Part shown: positions 29,102-38,967 of the stretch, piece after piece | Layout: each line of letters begins with the position of its first letter | Numbering within the stretch: the stretch's first letter is position 1 | Assembly (NCBI RefSeq): GCF_003014735.1 | Contig: NZ_PYAX01000013.1 | Span: forward strand, 124,001-188,000 | DNA: 64,000 nucleotides | From: Saccharothrix carnea | GTDB taxonomy: Bacteria > Actinomycetota > Actinomycetes > Mycobacteriales > Pseudonocardiaceae | Direction: 5' to 3' | Made by a program: the position numbers and the translations under genes | The notes under the pieces: generated by a model | What the model was told of the DNA's origin: nothing | Databases searched by the model: none | The model's input: the letters and a program-made list of their open reading frames with translations, nothing else

Positions 29102-32100
29102 ATGCCCACTTCGAACACAACCCCGCTCTACCGGAACCAAGGGGTTGGCCTGCTGCGCGCGGCGGCGATCCCGTTGCACGAGGTGCCGTTGCGGTGGCCC
29201 AACCTGGTCGACACCGAGATGTGCAAATCGTGGCTGAGTGAAATCTGGTCACGACCGGACGTGGCCGAGGCAATCGGTGCCGCCAGTCCTGGGCTGGCGA
29301 CGCGGGTTCAAGGCTTGCGCGAAAACCCCGCCGCTACGAGCAAGCAGGTGCGCCGCGCCACCCTGGCTACGGTTCGATATTTGCTGCGCGCGGTCAGCCG
29401 GCACACGCCGTTCGGGCTGTTCGCAGGCGTGGCACCGGTCGCGCTGCTCGACGCGTCGTCCAGCGGCGTGAAGACGCGTTGGGGAGGCGCTCACCGCGTG
29501 ATCGCGCGTGTCGACACAAGCTGGCTGGCCGACGTGATCGACCAGCTCGAAGCGCGACCCGAGCTGGTGAAGCGCCTGGACGTGGTGTTCACCGATCTCG
29601 CCGCCGAACGCGGTCTTCGGTTGGAAGCACCGCATGGGCCTGCCAAGACCAGCATTCGCCGCACCCGTGTCGTCGACGTGGTCCGTGAGGCTGCCTCCAT
29701 GCCGATCAGCTTCGGCGAACTCGTCACCACGGTGCTCACCGCCTTTCCGCAGGCCGATCCCGCTGCGGTCAACGACATTCTTGTCCCGCTGATCCACAAA
29801 GGACTGATCATAACGTGCCTACGCGCCCCGATGACGATCACCGATCCACTGGAGCACTTGGTTGGCCGCCTGAGGGGAGCACGAGCTGACACCCTGGCCG
29901 AGACCGCACCCGTGCTGCGTGAGCTGGAAGCGATCCACTCCGAACTCGTTCGGCACAACCAGGCGGGTGCCACACGTGCAGCGCAGGTGTCCATGCGGGT
30001 GAAACTCAGCAGCCGCATGAGGACGATCTCCTTAGCCGGGCGAGTTCCCTTGGGGCTCGACCTGCGACTGGACGTCGGAACAGCCCTGCCTGAACTGGTG
30101 GTCAACGAGATTGAGCGCGCCGCCGACGTCCTGGTACGGCTGAGCAACCAGCCAACTGGGCAGGCCGTGTGGCACGAGTACTACACCGCGTTCTGCGCTC
30201 GCTACGGGACCGGAACCCTGGTGCCGCTGGCCGACGTGGTCGATCCGGACGCCGGGCTCGGCTTCCCCGCCGGCTACCTCGGTAGCCCACACCCGATGCC
30301 AGCGGACTCGGGATCACCACGCCACGAGACGCTCTTGACGTTGGCTTGGAACGCGGTCGTCGACCGCGCCGACGAGGTGGTCCTCACCGACGAGATGATC
30401 GACGCGCTGACCGTGGGAGGCAGCTCTGCGCAACGCCGCATCCCGCCGCATGTCGAACTCGCCGCCCGCATCCAGGCCACCGGTCCGGACGCGCTCCAGC
30501 GCGGCGACTACACGTTCACCGTGGCACCAGGCCGCTCGGCTGGGACGTTCACCTCCCGATTCACCGGTGTGATCGACGGCTCCGAGCTGAGGACGACGTA
30601 CGCCGCCATGCCGACCGCTGTGGAGGGTGCCCTACCGGTGCAGCTCTCGTTCCGGCCGGTCTTCCCGAACGCCGAGAACGTGTCGCGCGTCCCGACCTAC
30701 CTGCCGCACGTGCTCCCGCTCGGCGAACACGGCGGGAGCGGCCAGTCCGCGGTCGTGAGACTGGACGACCTCGCTGTGACCGCCACCCACCACGGCCTCC
30801 ACCTGGTCAGCCGGTCGCGGAACGAGGTGGTCGAACCGCAGGTGTTCCACGCGCTGGCGCTGGACAAGCAGGCCCCACCGCTGGCGCGGTTCCTGGCCCA
30901 CCTGCCTCGTGCGCTGACCGCGGCGTGGCACGAGTTCGACTGGGGACCGCACGCGGGCCGGCTGCCGTTCCTGCCCAGGGTGCGCTACCGCCATGCCGTG
31001 CTTAGCCCAGCGCGCTGGCGCCTGGGCACGACGGACCTGCCCAGGACCACCGACAGCGACCAGTGGAGGACGGCGCTCGAACACTGGCGGCTTCGATTGC
31101 GCTGCCCCAGCACAGTGGAGCTGCGCGACGGTGACCGCTCGCTGCGGCTCACCCTGGACGAGCCGGTGCACGCCGAGGTGCTCCGCACCCACCTGGCCCG
31201 CCACGGGCAGGCGATCCTGGGCGAGGTCGCCGACCAGACCATGCTCGGCTGGGCGGGCGGCCACGTCCACGAGATCGCTGTGCCACTGGCCTCCACGCGA
31301 CCACCGACACCTTCCCCGCACGTCACCGCCTTGCCACTCGTGACCAACAGCAATCACGGGCATCTCCCCGGCACAGCGGACTGGCTGTACGCCAAGCTCT
31401 ACACCCATCCCGACCGAGTGAACGAGATCGTCGCCCACCGGTTGCCACAGCTCCTCGAAACGACCGGATCGGCAGCACACGCCTGGTACATCCGCTACCG
31501 CAGCCCGCAGGAGAACGACCACCTGCGGCTACGCCTGCGCACCTCCAGTCGGGAAGAACACCTGCGTGCCGTGGCTGCGGTCGGTGAGTGGGCTCAGCAA
31601 CTCCGCCACGACGGCTTCGTCTCGCGCCTCGTCCTGGACACCTACTTCCCCGAGACAGGTCGTTACGGGCCCGGCCCGGCGATGGAAGCGGCCGAGGAGG
31701 TGTTCATCGCCGACTCGACCGCGGTCTCCAGCCAACTGCGGCAACTGCCTGACGCCGTCGTCGCTCCCACCGTCTTGGCCGCAATCGGCATGATCGCCAT
31801 CGCAGACGGTTTCCTCGACAGCCGTGAACGGGCTCTGCGCTGGCTGCTCGACCGTCCTGCGCCGGGCACTGCGGACCGTCACCACACGGCGAGTGTGATC
31901 CGCTTGGTCTTGGCCGAGAACCTTCGCGAACTGCCGGGTTGGACGGATGAGCTGACTCAGGCGTGGAAGGCCCGAGCTGCTGCCCTCGCTGCCTATCGCA
32001 AGCAGTTGTCCGCTGAGATCGACGCCGACGCGGTGCTGGAGTCGTTGCTGCACATGCACCACAACCGGGTTCTCGGCGTTGATCGAGTGAGCGAGGCATC

Positions 32101-32158
32101 CTGCCGCCGCATGGCCCGCCAAGCCGCCGTGGCTTGGCACGCCCGAGGTGTTCGGTGA
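29102..32158 (+). CDS. Lanthipeptide dehydratase LanB, full length
   Basis: 1,018 aa from ATG 29102 (GGAGGG 7 nt upstream). The N-terminal glutamylation domain covers about 1-700 (RYLLRAVSRHTPFGLFAGVA; the arginines of the tRNA-Glu-dependent site are in this region). The C-terminal elimination/SpaB_C domain covers about 740-1018 (WLYAKLYTHPDRVNEIVAHR; RYRSPQENDHLRLRLRTS). It uses glutamyl-tRNA to convert core Ser/Thr to Dha/Dhb. Both halves in one chain give a classical class I LanB rather than the split form. It is coupled to the LanC gene through GTGA. Confidence 0.92.
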   Translation: MPTSNTTPLYRNQGVGLLRAAAIPLHEVPLRWPNLVDTEMCKSWLSEIWSRPDVAEAIGAASPGLATRVQGLRENPAATSKQVRRATLATVRYLLRAVSRHTPFGLFAGVAPVALLDASSSGVKTRWGGAHRVIARVDTSWLADVIDQLEARPELVKRLDVVFTDLAAERGLRLEAPHGPAKTSIRRTRVVDVVREAASMPISFGELVTTVLTAFPQADPAAVNDILVPLIHKGLIITCLRAPMTITDPLEHLVGRLRGARADTLAETAPVLRELEAIHSELVRHNQAGATRAAQVSMRVKLSSRMRTISLAGRVPLGLDLRLDVGTALPELVVNEIERAADVLVRLSNQPTGQAVWHEYYTAFCARYGTGTLVPLADVVDPDAGLGFPAGYLGSPHPMPADSGSPRHETLLTLAWNAVVDRADEVVLTDEMIDALTVGGSSAQRRIPPHVELAARIQATGPDALQRGDYTFTVAPGRSAGTFTSRFTGVIDGSELRTTYAAMPTAVEGALPVQLSFRPVFPNAENVSRVPTYLPHVLPLGEHGGSGQSAVVRLDDLAVTATHHGLHLVSRSRNEVVEPQVFHALALDKQAPPLARFLAHLPRALTAAWHEFDWGPHAGRLPFLPRVRYRHAVLSPARWRLGTTDLPRTTDSDQWRTALEHWRLRLRCPSTVELRDGDRSLRLTLDEPVHAEVLRTHLARHGQAILGEVADQTMLGWAGGHVHEIAVPLASTRPPTPSPHVTALPLVTNSNHGHLPGTADWLYAKLYTHPDRVNEIVAHRLPQLLETTGSAAHAWYIRYRSPQENDHLRLRLRTSSREEHLRAVAAVGEWAQQLRHDGFVSRLVLDTYFPETGRYGPGPAMEAAEEVFIADSTAVSSQLRQLPDAVVAPTVLAAIGMIAIADGFLDSRERALRWLLDRPAPGTADRHHTASVIRLVLAENLRELPGWTDELTQAWKARAAALAAYRKQLSAEIDADAVLESLLHMHHNRVLGVDRVSEASCRRMARQAAVAWHARGVR

Positions 32159-33327
32159 TCGCTTTGACCGATACCTCGCTGCTGGCCGCGCAGCCACGTT
32201 GGGGACAGGACTTGAGCAGGGGCGCGGCGGGAATCGCCCTGCTGCACCTGGAGAACGGTCGGTGGGACACCGCTCAGCCGTGGCTGCGCATGATGACCGA
32301 GCAGCCCGTCACCGCTGATCCCGCCGCCTGCGGCTTGTACCGAGGAGCACCGGCAGTCGCCTTCACCCTGCACGCGGCTCGTTGGTCGGTAGGGAGACCG
32401 ATCTTTCCGACTGCACTGCAAACCCTCGATGAGCACATCAGGACCCTCACGCAGCAGCGCCTCTCCGTCGCTCATGACCGCATAGATCGTTGCGAGCTTG
32501 CCGAGGTCCGCGAGTTCGACCTGATCAGCGGTCTGACCGGGATCGGCGCGTATCTCCTGCACGCCCACGGCGACACCGATCTGCTGTGCCAGGTATTGGC
32601 CTACCTCGTTCGGCTGACTGAACCCGTGGTCGTCGACGGCGAGGAGATGCCTGGCTGGTGGAGCGGCAACGGGCCAGGTGAGCACCGAGAAGACCGCTGG
32701 TTGGGTGGGTACGGCAACCTGGGCATCGCCCACGGCATCACCGGCCCACTCGCCTTGCTGGCCATCACCGCGCGACGCGGCACCGCGGTCTCCGGTCAAT
32801 TCGAGGCGGTGGAGCGGATCTGTACCTGGCTCGACGACCTGCGCCAAGGCTCGATGGACAACCCGTGGTGGCCTGGCATCGTGTCCCGCGCCGAACACCG
32901 GGATCGCACCGTTCGCCAGCGCGGTCCACAGCGCCCGTCCTGGTGCTACGGCACGCCGGGCATCGCCCGTGCCCAACAGTTGGCCGCCCTCGCCCTGGAG
33001 GATCAGGCTCGCCAACGCACCGCTGAACAGGCCCTCGTAGGTTGCGTGAACGACGAACACCAGCTCGCGCAGCTGCACGACGCCTCGCTGTGCCACGGCT
33101 GGGCTGGACTCCTGCACGCGGCGTGGCGGATGGCCGCGGACGCCACCGACGATCGCTTGGCCGCCAGCCTGCCCGCGCTGCGCACCCGCCTGCAGAACCA
33201 CCTCGACCACCACGGTCCGCCGACCGCACCTGGCCTGTTGGAAGGCATTACCGGAGTTCTCCTGGCTGGCCGAGTCGGCACTGGACCAGTCACCCGATGG
33301 GATGCCTGCCTGCTGCTCAACGGTTGA
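32155..33327 (+). CDS. Lanthipeptide cyclase LanC
   Basis: 390 aa; GTG 32155 overlaps the LanB stop. The LanC alpha/alpha toroid repeats are visible as Gly-rich turns (DLSRGAAGIALLHLE, FDLISGLTGIGAYLL, YGNLGIAHGITGPLALL). Zinc ligands: Cys in SWCYGTPGIARA and the Cys-His pair in SLCHGWAGLLHAAW. It adds core cysteines to dehydrated residues to form the lanthionine rings. Confidence 0.92.
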   Translation: MIALTDTSLLAAQPRWGQDLSRGAAGIALLHLENGRWDTAQPWLRMMTEQPVTADPAACGLYRGAPAVAFTLHAARWSVGRPIFPTALQTLDEHIRTLTQQRLSVAHDRIDRCELAEVREFDLISGLTGIGAYLLHAHGDTDLLCQVLAYLVRLTEPVVVDGEEMPGWWSGNGPGEHREDRWLGGYGNLGIAHGITGPLALLAITARRGTAVSGQFEAVERICTWLDDLRQGSMDNPWWPGIVSRAEHRDRTVRQRGPQRPSWCYGTPGIARAQQLAALALEDQARQRTAEQALVGCVNDEHQLAQLHDASLCHGWAGLLHAAWRMAADATDDRLAASLPALRTRLQNHLDHHGPPTAPGLLEGITGVLLAGRVGTGPVTRWDACLLLNG

Positions 33328-33399
33328 CACCCGCTGCAACCCCGCGCCGTGCCCGGCGCACGCCGCTACCATCCGCCCGCCCGCACTGAGAAGGAACTG

Positions 33400-34599
33400 A
33401 TGAACACCACCACCGACTCCTCGCCCGAGGCCCTGCGCGCCGCGATGGTCGACCGCATCAAGGCCGCTGGCCACGCCCGCACCGCTGCGGTGGAGCAGGC
33501 CCTGCGCGAGGTTCCCCGGCACCGTTTCGTGCCCGGCGCGCAGCTCACCGATGCCTACGCGAACCAGGCCGTGATCACCAAGCGCGCCGCCGACGGCGCC
33601 GCCCTGAGCTGCGCGTCGGTGCCCACGGTGGTCGCGATGATGCTCGACCAGCTCGACGTCCAGCCCGGCCACCGCATCCTGGAGATCGGCGCCGGTACCG
33701 GTTACAACGCCGCCCTGCTCGCCACGCTGACCGGCCGGACCGGTCACGTCACCACCGTCGACATCGACCCAGAGGTCACCGCAGGTGCCCGCGCGGGCCT
33801 GGACGTCACCGGCTTCGCCGACGTGGAGGTGATCACCGCCGACGGCTCCCTCGGGGCACCCGACAACGCACCCTACGACCGGATCATCGTCACCGTCGGG
33901 GCGTTCGACATCGCGCCCGCATGGCGCGAACAGCTGGCTCCCGGTGGTCGCCTGGTCGTCCCCCTGCGCTGGCGCGGCCAGACGCGCAGCGTCGCCTTCG
34001 TCCGCGACGACGACCTGCTGCGGTCGGACTCGGTCAAACTGTGCGGCTTCGTGCCCATGATCGGCCAGGACAGCGAGCGCTCAACCCATCTCGACGACGA
34101 CAAGCAGGTCACCCTGTACTGGGACGCAGACCAGGACATCGACCCCGAGCTCCTCCACGGCGTCTTGAGCACGCCGAAGACCGAGGTCTGGTCCGAGGTC
34201 ACGGTGGGCGGTTCAGAGCCCTTCGACGGCGTCTGGCTCCGCATGACCGCCACCGAACCAGCCACTTGCCGCATCGCCGCAGACCAAGTCGCAGTCGAAA
34301 GCGGGCTGTGCACTCCCGCCATCCCCAGCCGCAGCCCCGCTCTCGCGGAGGGCGACTCCTTGGCCTACTTCACCTACCGCCGCGTGGATCCGGATCAGAG
34401 CGGCGGCGCCCATGCCGAACTCGGTGCGATCGGCCACGGTCAAGCTGGGGAACGCCTCGCACGGAAGCTGACTGATCAAATCCGCGCGTGGGGCAGCAAT
34501 CGCACTGGCGAGCCGGTCGTGATCGCCTACTCCGCTGAGCACCCCGTAGAAGGCCTTATCATCACCAAGCGGTGGACTGGATTGATCATCGAATCCTGA
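33400..34599 (+). CDS. FxLD-system methyltransferase (PIMT-like, LanS-type)
   Basis: 399 aa from ATG 33400 (AAGGA upstream). The N-terminal about 220 residues are a protein-L-isoaspartate O-methyltransferase fold: EVPRHRFVPGAQLTDAYAN, LEIGAGTGYNAALLATLTG (SAM-binding), VTTVDIDPEV, and LAPGGRLVVPLRW. A roughly 170-residue extension follows, as in the FxLD system methyltransferases. Related LanS enzymes methylate Asp in modified lanthipeptides, giving succinimide and isoaspartate. It completes the precursor-B-C-methyltransferase cassette. No transporter or leader peptidase is seen nearby. Confidence 0.88.
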   Translation: MNTTTDSSPEALRAAMVDRIKAAGHARTAAVEQALREVPRHRFVPGAQLTDAYANQAVITKRAADGAALSCASVPTVVAMMLDQLDVQPGHRILEIGAGTGYNAALLATLTGRTGHVTTVDIDPEVTAGARAGLDVTGFADVEVITADGSLGAPDNAPYDRIIVTVGAFDIAPAWREQLAPGGRLVVPLRWRGQTRSVAFVRDDDLLRSDSVKLCGFVPMIGQDSERSTHLDDDKQVTLYWDADQDIDPELLHGVLSTPKTEVWSEVTVGGSEPFDGVWLRMTATEPATCRIAADQVAVESGLCTPAIPSRSPALAEGDSLAYFTYRRVDPDQSGGAHAELGAIGHGQAGERLARKLTDQIRAWGSNRTGEPVVIAYSAEHPVEGLIITKRWTGLIIES

Positions 34600-34628
34600 A
34601 TTCGCGGACTCGTCAATGCCGACGATAC

Positions 34629-34666
34629 GCCCGCAGACTGCAGCGGCCCGGGCTGCATCTGCGGGC
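34629..34666. terminator. Bidirectional terminator between the lanthipeptide and STAND genes
   Basis: Imperfect stem GCCCGCAGACTGCAG / CTGCATCTGCGGGC around a GC-rich loop, located between convergent genes. Confidence 0.6.
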
Positions 34667-34674
34667 ATGAAGCC

Positions 34675-37671
34675 TCAGAAGTTCCTTGCTTTCTGATGAA
34701 GGTTCTCTGTCTGTTTGCTTTGAAGTGTGCGCAGCCCTTCGACTGCGCCAGGGGTGCCTGCGGCTACCTCATCCTGCAGTTCTTCTATGCGATTATTCTC
34801 AACTAGGAGACTGATTAAGCTAGTATGGGCAGACCAGTGACCGCCATTGGTGGTCAAATCCCGAAGTAGATCTATGGCAAAGTCGACTGCGCCGAATTCT
34901 GCAAGAGCATAAACAGCGGTGAGGTCGCCAGAGTTGATAAGATCCGCCAGTTCCTCTAGACGGTCGTGCGCTAGTAGCATGCGTGCCGTGTGTCCAGATT
35001 GGAATGACGCGTTGCCGTATTCCTGACGTTCAATCTCGGCGGCCTCGTCGAATCTGCCTTGACGCCTAAATAGATCGGCCAAGGCCATGGCTGCGACCAA
35101 TTCGCCCTGGGTGATGTGGTTTTGAAGGATACGGATGGCTTGGTCGCTCCAACCGTGTTCGAGTGCAAGTTCAGCCATCTTTCTGGCAATGTGTGGATCA
35201 TCGACAGCTCTAGCTTGTAATTCGTCGAATTCTTGCCGGCTGGCCAGTAGGTCGGCGAGACGGCGAGAGGCGTGAAGGTTGCCTGCGCTGGCTTGGGCTT
35301 CTAAAATAACTTTTGCGTGGTCTGTCCAACCTGATTCAAGCATCAAGTCGATTGGCTTCCAATAGTCTATCGCATGCCGGCCGAAGTCGTCGCCGAACTG
35401 CAACTTGAAGAGCTTGCTAACTTCATCGATTTTCCCTTCCTTTATTAGAGATATCGCCTGCGCCTCGATCAGTTCGTCAACAGCGAACTCGTTGATGCGT
35501 GCGAACTCTTCGAGTTCTTCTAGTCTGCCTTGACTTCCGAGCATCCTTGCGAAGTCAACTGCCGCCAGGATGTCACCCTTACTATTACTATAAGGGCGTA
35601 ACACCTGTATGGCCTCGTCGATTCGCCCCTGGGTTTCGAGAAGTTCGGCTAGAGATCGCGCCACAAGTGAACTCTCACCAAGTGATGCACGGTATAAAAG
35701 TTCTGCTTCGTGAAGTCGGTCTCGACGCCGGGCGCTGTCGGCGAGCCGACTAGCGTCACTTTCTTGATGATATTCAACCATGGCACGCCAGGCGGTATCT
35801 GGGAGGGTATCGGTTCGGCGAACCCGGAGGGCATGCTGGTATAGGTAGTCAGCCGTTGTGTATCCCGCGATGTTACCCATGCCGGTCGAAACTGGGCGTA
35901 GTGCAGAAGCGGCACCTCGCATGCGTTCGGTGGCATAAGACAGTGCTTGATCAAGCCAATTTTCGGGAGCAGTAGCTTGCTGTTCTGATTTCAGATAGCC
36001 TGGTGCCGCCATAGCTAGATGGTCACGCGTGAGGGGCGCTCGAAAACCGACACGTCGCGCGTCGAGAGCAGCGGTAATGACAGCCTTGCCATAGCATTGG
36101 CTGTCGGGCGCCTCTTCCCAATGGTTGATCAGTTGTGGGCCAGCAGCGAGAACTTGAGTAAATCCAGATGAAATATCATTTAGGGCAATTCGGATGCGAC
36201 TATCCGTTTTGCTCAACCGCTCTGCGAACCGTACTTCTTTTCTGCTTAGAGCTTCTGGTACGGCTATAACTTTGGCTAACTTGAGCACGTTGCTGTTATT
36301 GACCGCATCCTTCTGCTTGTCGCCGTGTTCAGCTATCCACGCATGATACTGGTCTCTCCACATCGTTCCGACTAGGACGTATCCCGCATTAATCATCCTC
36401 CTGGCGATATCTGGTGAAAGTTGTCCGGGATTCTCCAGATAACGCTGTATTTCATCCAACCATACGACGGATTGAGGCGTCGGCGCAGCAATAAATTTGC
36501 TTAGGGTGGTGATGTCGCTTGGGTGTAGTAGCCACCAATCTGGAAGCTCGCTTTTTATTGCTTCGAATAGTGACCTTGTCTTCCCGGTGGAGGATCCTCC
36601 GATTAGAAGAACGAATCCTCCCTGCCTGCTTGCATAGTTAATTTGAGTGCGAATCTCGTTGTCTATATCTCGCGGTACGTATGTAGGCAATTCGTCAAGT
36701 TCAGTTGCAGCGCCTGCGGGACGGATGGCATCGTGAACGCCTAGTAGACGAGGCCGCGCTTCGCGTACACGTGTGATGTGATCTGCACTCGACTCTTCTG
36801 CGTTCGGTAAAGCCGGGGACGAGATTCCTAGCATTGCGGCCATCTGTTGGGTTTGGTGCCAATGCCCGTTGGATGCTGCAGTGATACCAATTCTGACAAG
36901 TTCAGAGAACGACCTGGTCGCGCCCACTGTCGATAGTAATTCACGTGCACGGACGAAATCTTTGCCTGTGTCCGGCCCAAAATCGAAGCGTTGAATCGCC
37001 ACTGCTCGGTAGAAGTCGCGGTATAGGTCTACCTTATGGAGTTCTTCAGGAGATGCGTTCTGTAGACTTCGTTCGACGAGTTCGGTGAAAGTGGCCCATG
37101 CCTTGCGTTCTTGTTCTGAGCGTGCGGCGCGAGAAGCAGGGTACGATTCAGGCTGTCCACGTAATCTCTCCAACACCTTTCCTAGATGCTTAAAAGATGC
37201 GCTAGCATTGATGTTAGTCGCTATGACTAGCCGGTCTCGCTCGATGTCGATGGGCCGCTTTCCGGAGCTGGTTTCTAATCCGGCGAGGAAGGCGTTGACT
37301 AGTTGGTTTACGGCTTTCAGGACGTCGTCGCGACGTGAATCTAGCTTTTGCATGCCGTACTTGGCCTGTATCAAAACGAACCCGCCGTCAGACAGTGCCA
37401 CTGCTACGTCATCGACGGGAAATTCAGTTTCGCACCCAACTGCAACGATCTTCGTATTTGGCCTTAGATTCATTCCCGGCGGCGTGTCTGACACTGCGCA
37501 AGTGGCCCACCATGCGAATACCTCCGCTTGAAACCGCATACCTGTGGCTGCACGAGCGCCGCCGGCTGACGACGTACCCTTACGAATTTCCGTCAAGGCT
37601 AGTAACCTTTCGTGCGTAGTCCCGGCAAGAGATCTTAGCAAGCTGACGGTTCCTCGGCTTACACCTACCAT
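34675..37671 (-). CDS. Nuclease-STAND ATPase-repeat protein, candidate antiphage effector
   Basis: 998 aa from ATG 37671; an upstream in-frame ATG at 37758 is less likely. Residues about 45-135 look like a PD-(D/E)XK nuclease: Glu50 (RFQAEVFAW), Asp87-Asp88 (FPVDDVAVAL) and the Q-x-K pair Gln102/Lys104 (GFVLIQAKYG). A P-loop ATPase follows: Walker A GGSSTGKT (358-365), Walker B SVVWLDEIQRYL (about 401-412). The C-terminal half (about 650-998) is helical TPR-like repeats ending in LQSKQTENLHQKARNF. Effector, STAND ATPase and repeat sensor is the order in Avs-type defence proteins. The gene is much AT-richer than its neighbours, suggesting recent transfer. A homolog without the nuclease lies at 43315-45696. 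Confidence 0.78.
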   Translation of the reverse strand: MVGVSRGTVSLLRSLAGTTHERLLALTEIRKGTSSAGGARAATGMRFQAEVFAWWATCAVSDTPPGMNLRPNTKIVAVGCETEFPVDDVAVALSDGGFVLIQAKYGMQKLDSRRDDVLKAVNQLVNAFLAGLETSSGKRPIDIERDRLVIATNINASASFKHLGKVLERLRGQPESYPASRAARSEQERKAWATFTELVERSLQNASPEELHKVDLYRDFYRAVAIQRFDFGPDTGKDFVRARELLSTVGATRSFSELVRIGITAASNGHWHQTQQMAAMLGISSPALPNAEESSADHITRVREARPRLLGVHDAIRPAGAATELDELPTYVPRDIDNEIRTQINYASRQGGFVLLIGGSSTGKTRSLFEAIKSELPDWWLLHPSDITTLSKFIAAPTPQSVVWLDEIQRYLENPGQLSPDIARRMINAGYVLVGTMWRDQYHAWIAEHGDKQKDAVNNSNVLKLAKVIAVPEALSRKEVRFAERLSKTDSRIRIALNDISSGFTQVLAAGPQLINHWEEAPDSQCYGKAVITAALDARRVGFRAPLTRDHLAMAAPGYLKSEQQATAPENWLDQALSYATERMRGAASALRPVSTGMGNIAGYTTADYLYQHALRVRRTDTLPDTAWRAMVEYHQESDASRLADSARRRDRLHEAELLYRASLGESSLVARSLAELLETQGRIDEAIQVLRPYSNSKGDILAAVDFARMLGSQGRLEELEEFARINEFAVDELIEAQAISLIKEGKIDEVSKLFKLQFGDDFGRHAIDYWKPIDLMLESGWTDHAKVILEAQASAGNLHASRRLADLLASRQEFDELQARAVDDPHIARKMAELALEHGWSDQAIRILQNHITQGELVAAMALADLFRRQGRFDEAAEIERQEYGNASFQSGHTARMLLAHDRLEELADLINSGDLTAVYALAEFGAVDFAIDLLRDLTTNGGHWSAHTSLISLLVENNRIEELQDEVAAGTPGAVEGLRTLQSKQTENLHQKARNF

Positions 37672-37980
37672 GTCAACTGAGCCCCGCCTCCATTCGTCTA
37701 CCCGGGATAATCGACATTGTATAACTGCTGATTGTGGTGCTGTGCAGTTTCGATGCATCTATATTGACTGGACTCTGCTGAAGGTTATTGGTGAATGTAA
37801 AGGCGCGGCATCGCGCATTCGGTCGAGCGCGGAACCGGAGTATTGCGATTTGATATGGTGATGATTTTTTCGTCCAGAACGGGTGTGGCAACTCGCGGGA
37901 CGCCACCCTTGGCACTTGACGGGGTTAGGACGTTCAAGAAGGGAATATCTCGTCGCTTCGCATCGCTCTGCTCGTCAAGA
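37672..37980 (-). promoter_or_regulatory. AT-rich upstream region of the STAND gene
   Basis: About 310 bp without a gene, clearly AT-richer than the surroundings and continuous in base composition with the STAND gene, so probably acquired with it. On the minus strand a TATAGAT hexamer-like element (complement of ATCTATA near 37757-37763) could serve as a -10. No further structure is assigned. Confidence 0.4.
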
Positions 37981-38967
37981 TCATGCCCCGTCCTTGCGAA
38001 GGGCATCGCGGACCTCGCGGGCCGTGTCGGTTCCGCACCCCAGCGCCTCCCGCAATCGCGTGGCGGAGGGGTCGGCGGTCAGCTGGCCGGCGGCGATCAT
38101 CCAGCGGGCGCGGTCTACCAGTAGGGCCACTCGGTCGCCGGTGGTCCGGCGCTGTGCCGGTGCGGTGCCAGGCGTGTTTTGCCTGTACTCGGGGCTGGCG
38201 GGGGTAGGCGTAGGGCCTACCGGTAGGCCGTGGTCGAGGTCGGCGAATGCCGTCCAGATGATCGGCAACACCGCCACGGCGCCGACCGCGACCAGCGGGC
38301 CGACGGCGTGGGCGAGGAGCTGCATCGGGTCGAACCGCGTCCACGGCACCGACACCCACGGCAGGTACGGCCACACGTTGAGCGTCAGCGTCACCGCTAA
38401 CGCGCCGTACTCGACCACCGCCAGGTGTTGGTGGCGCAGCACCCGGCCGCGGGTCGCCAGGAACGCCCGCGCCCCGACCACCACCAGCAGCACCGTCGAG
38501 ATCACCGGCTCTACAGCCCAGGCGCCCCACCACGCGGCGGTACGTTCGACCATGCCTCGGGTGAGCGTGTGGTGAACGCCGGTAGTGGACCACGCCAGTG
38601 CCCCGACCAGTGCTGTCAGCGCCGCGGCGGTGAGCACCAGGCGCACCCGCGATGCCTGCCAGGCCCGTGCGGCCGGGTCCTGGGCCAGGGCGTACAGGCG
38701 GGCGGCCTCGGCGACGCGCTTGCGGCTGCGCCGGACCCGGTCGGTGTCCACCAGCAGCGGCGCGGCGTCGGCCTGCAATTCCAGCAGGACACGGGCCTCG
38801 TCGACCTCGGCACGGAGGTCCCGGACCCGCTTGGTGGCCGGTGCGACAGCGAGTGGAGCCGGGTCGGCTGCGGCCGGGGCGTGGGCGGCGACGTACTTCT
38901 CCAGTTCGGCCACTGCGCGCTCCACGTCGTCGTCGTTCGGCCCGGGGAAGGGCATGGAGGTGTTCAT
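37981..38967 (-). CDS. Membrane protein of element type (Spd-like), hypothetical
   Basis: 328 aa from ATG 38967. Hydrophilic N-terminus with a helical Arg-rich stretch (about 45-100), then about four membrane segments (VRLVLTAAALTALVGAL; VISTVLLVVVGARAFL; PLVAVGAVAVLPIIWTAF), and a soluble C-terminus with an HTH-like end (LREALGCGTDTAREVRDALR). Such membrane-plus-HTH proteins accompany replication and spread functions in actinomycete elements. It is last in a four-gene operon whose members overlap (ATGA or GTGA). Confidence 0.55.
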   Translation of the reverse strand: MNTSMPFPGPNDDDVERAVAELEKYVAAHAPAAADPAPLAVAPATKRVRDLRAEVDEARVLLELQADAAPLLVDTDRVRRSRKRVAEAARLYALAQDPAARAWQASRVRLVLTAAALTALVGALAWSTTGVHHTLTRGMVERTAAWWGAWAVEPVISTVLLVVVGARAFLATRGRVLRHQHLAVVEYGALAVTLTLNVWPYLPWVSVPWTRFDPMQLLAHAVGPLVAVGAVAVLPIIWTAFADLDHGLPVGPTPTPASPEYRQNTPGTAPAQRRTTGDRVALLVDRARWMIAAGQLTADPSATRLREALGCGTDTAREVRDALRKDGA

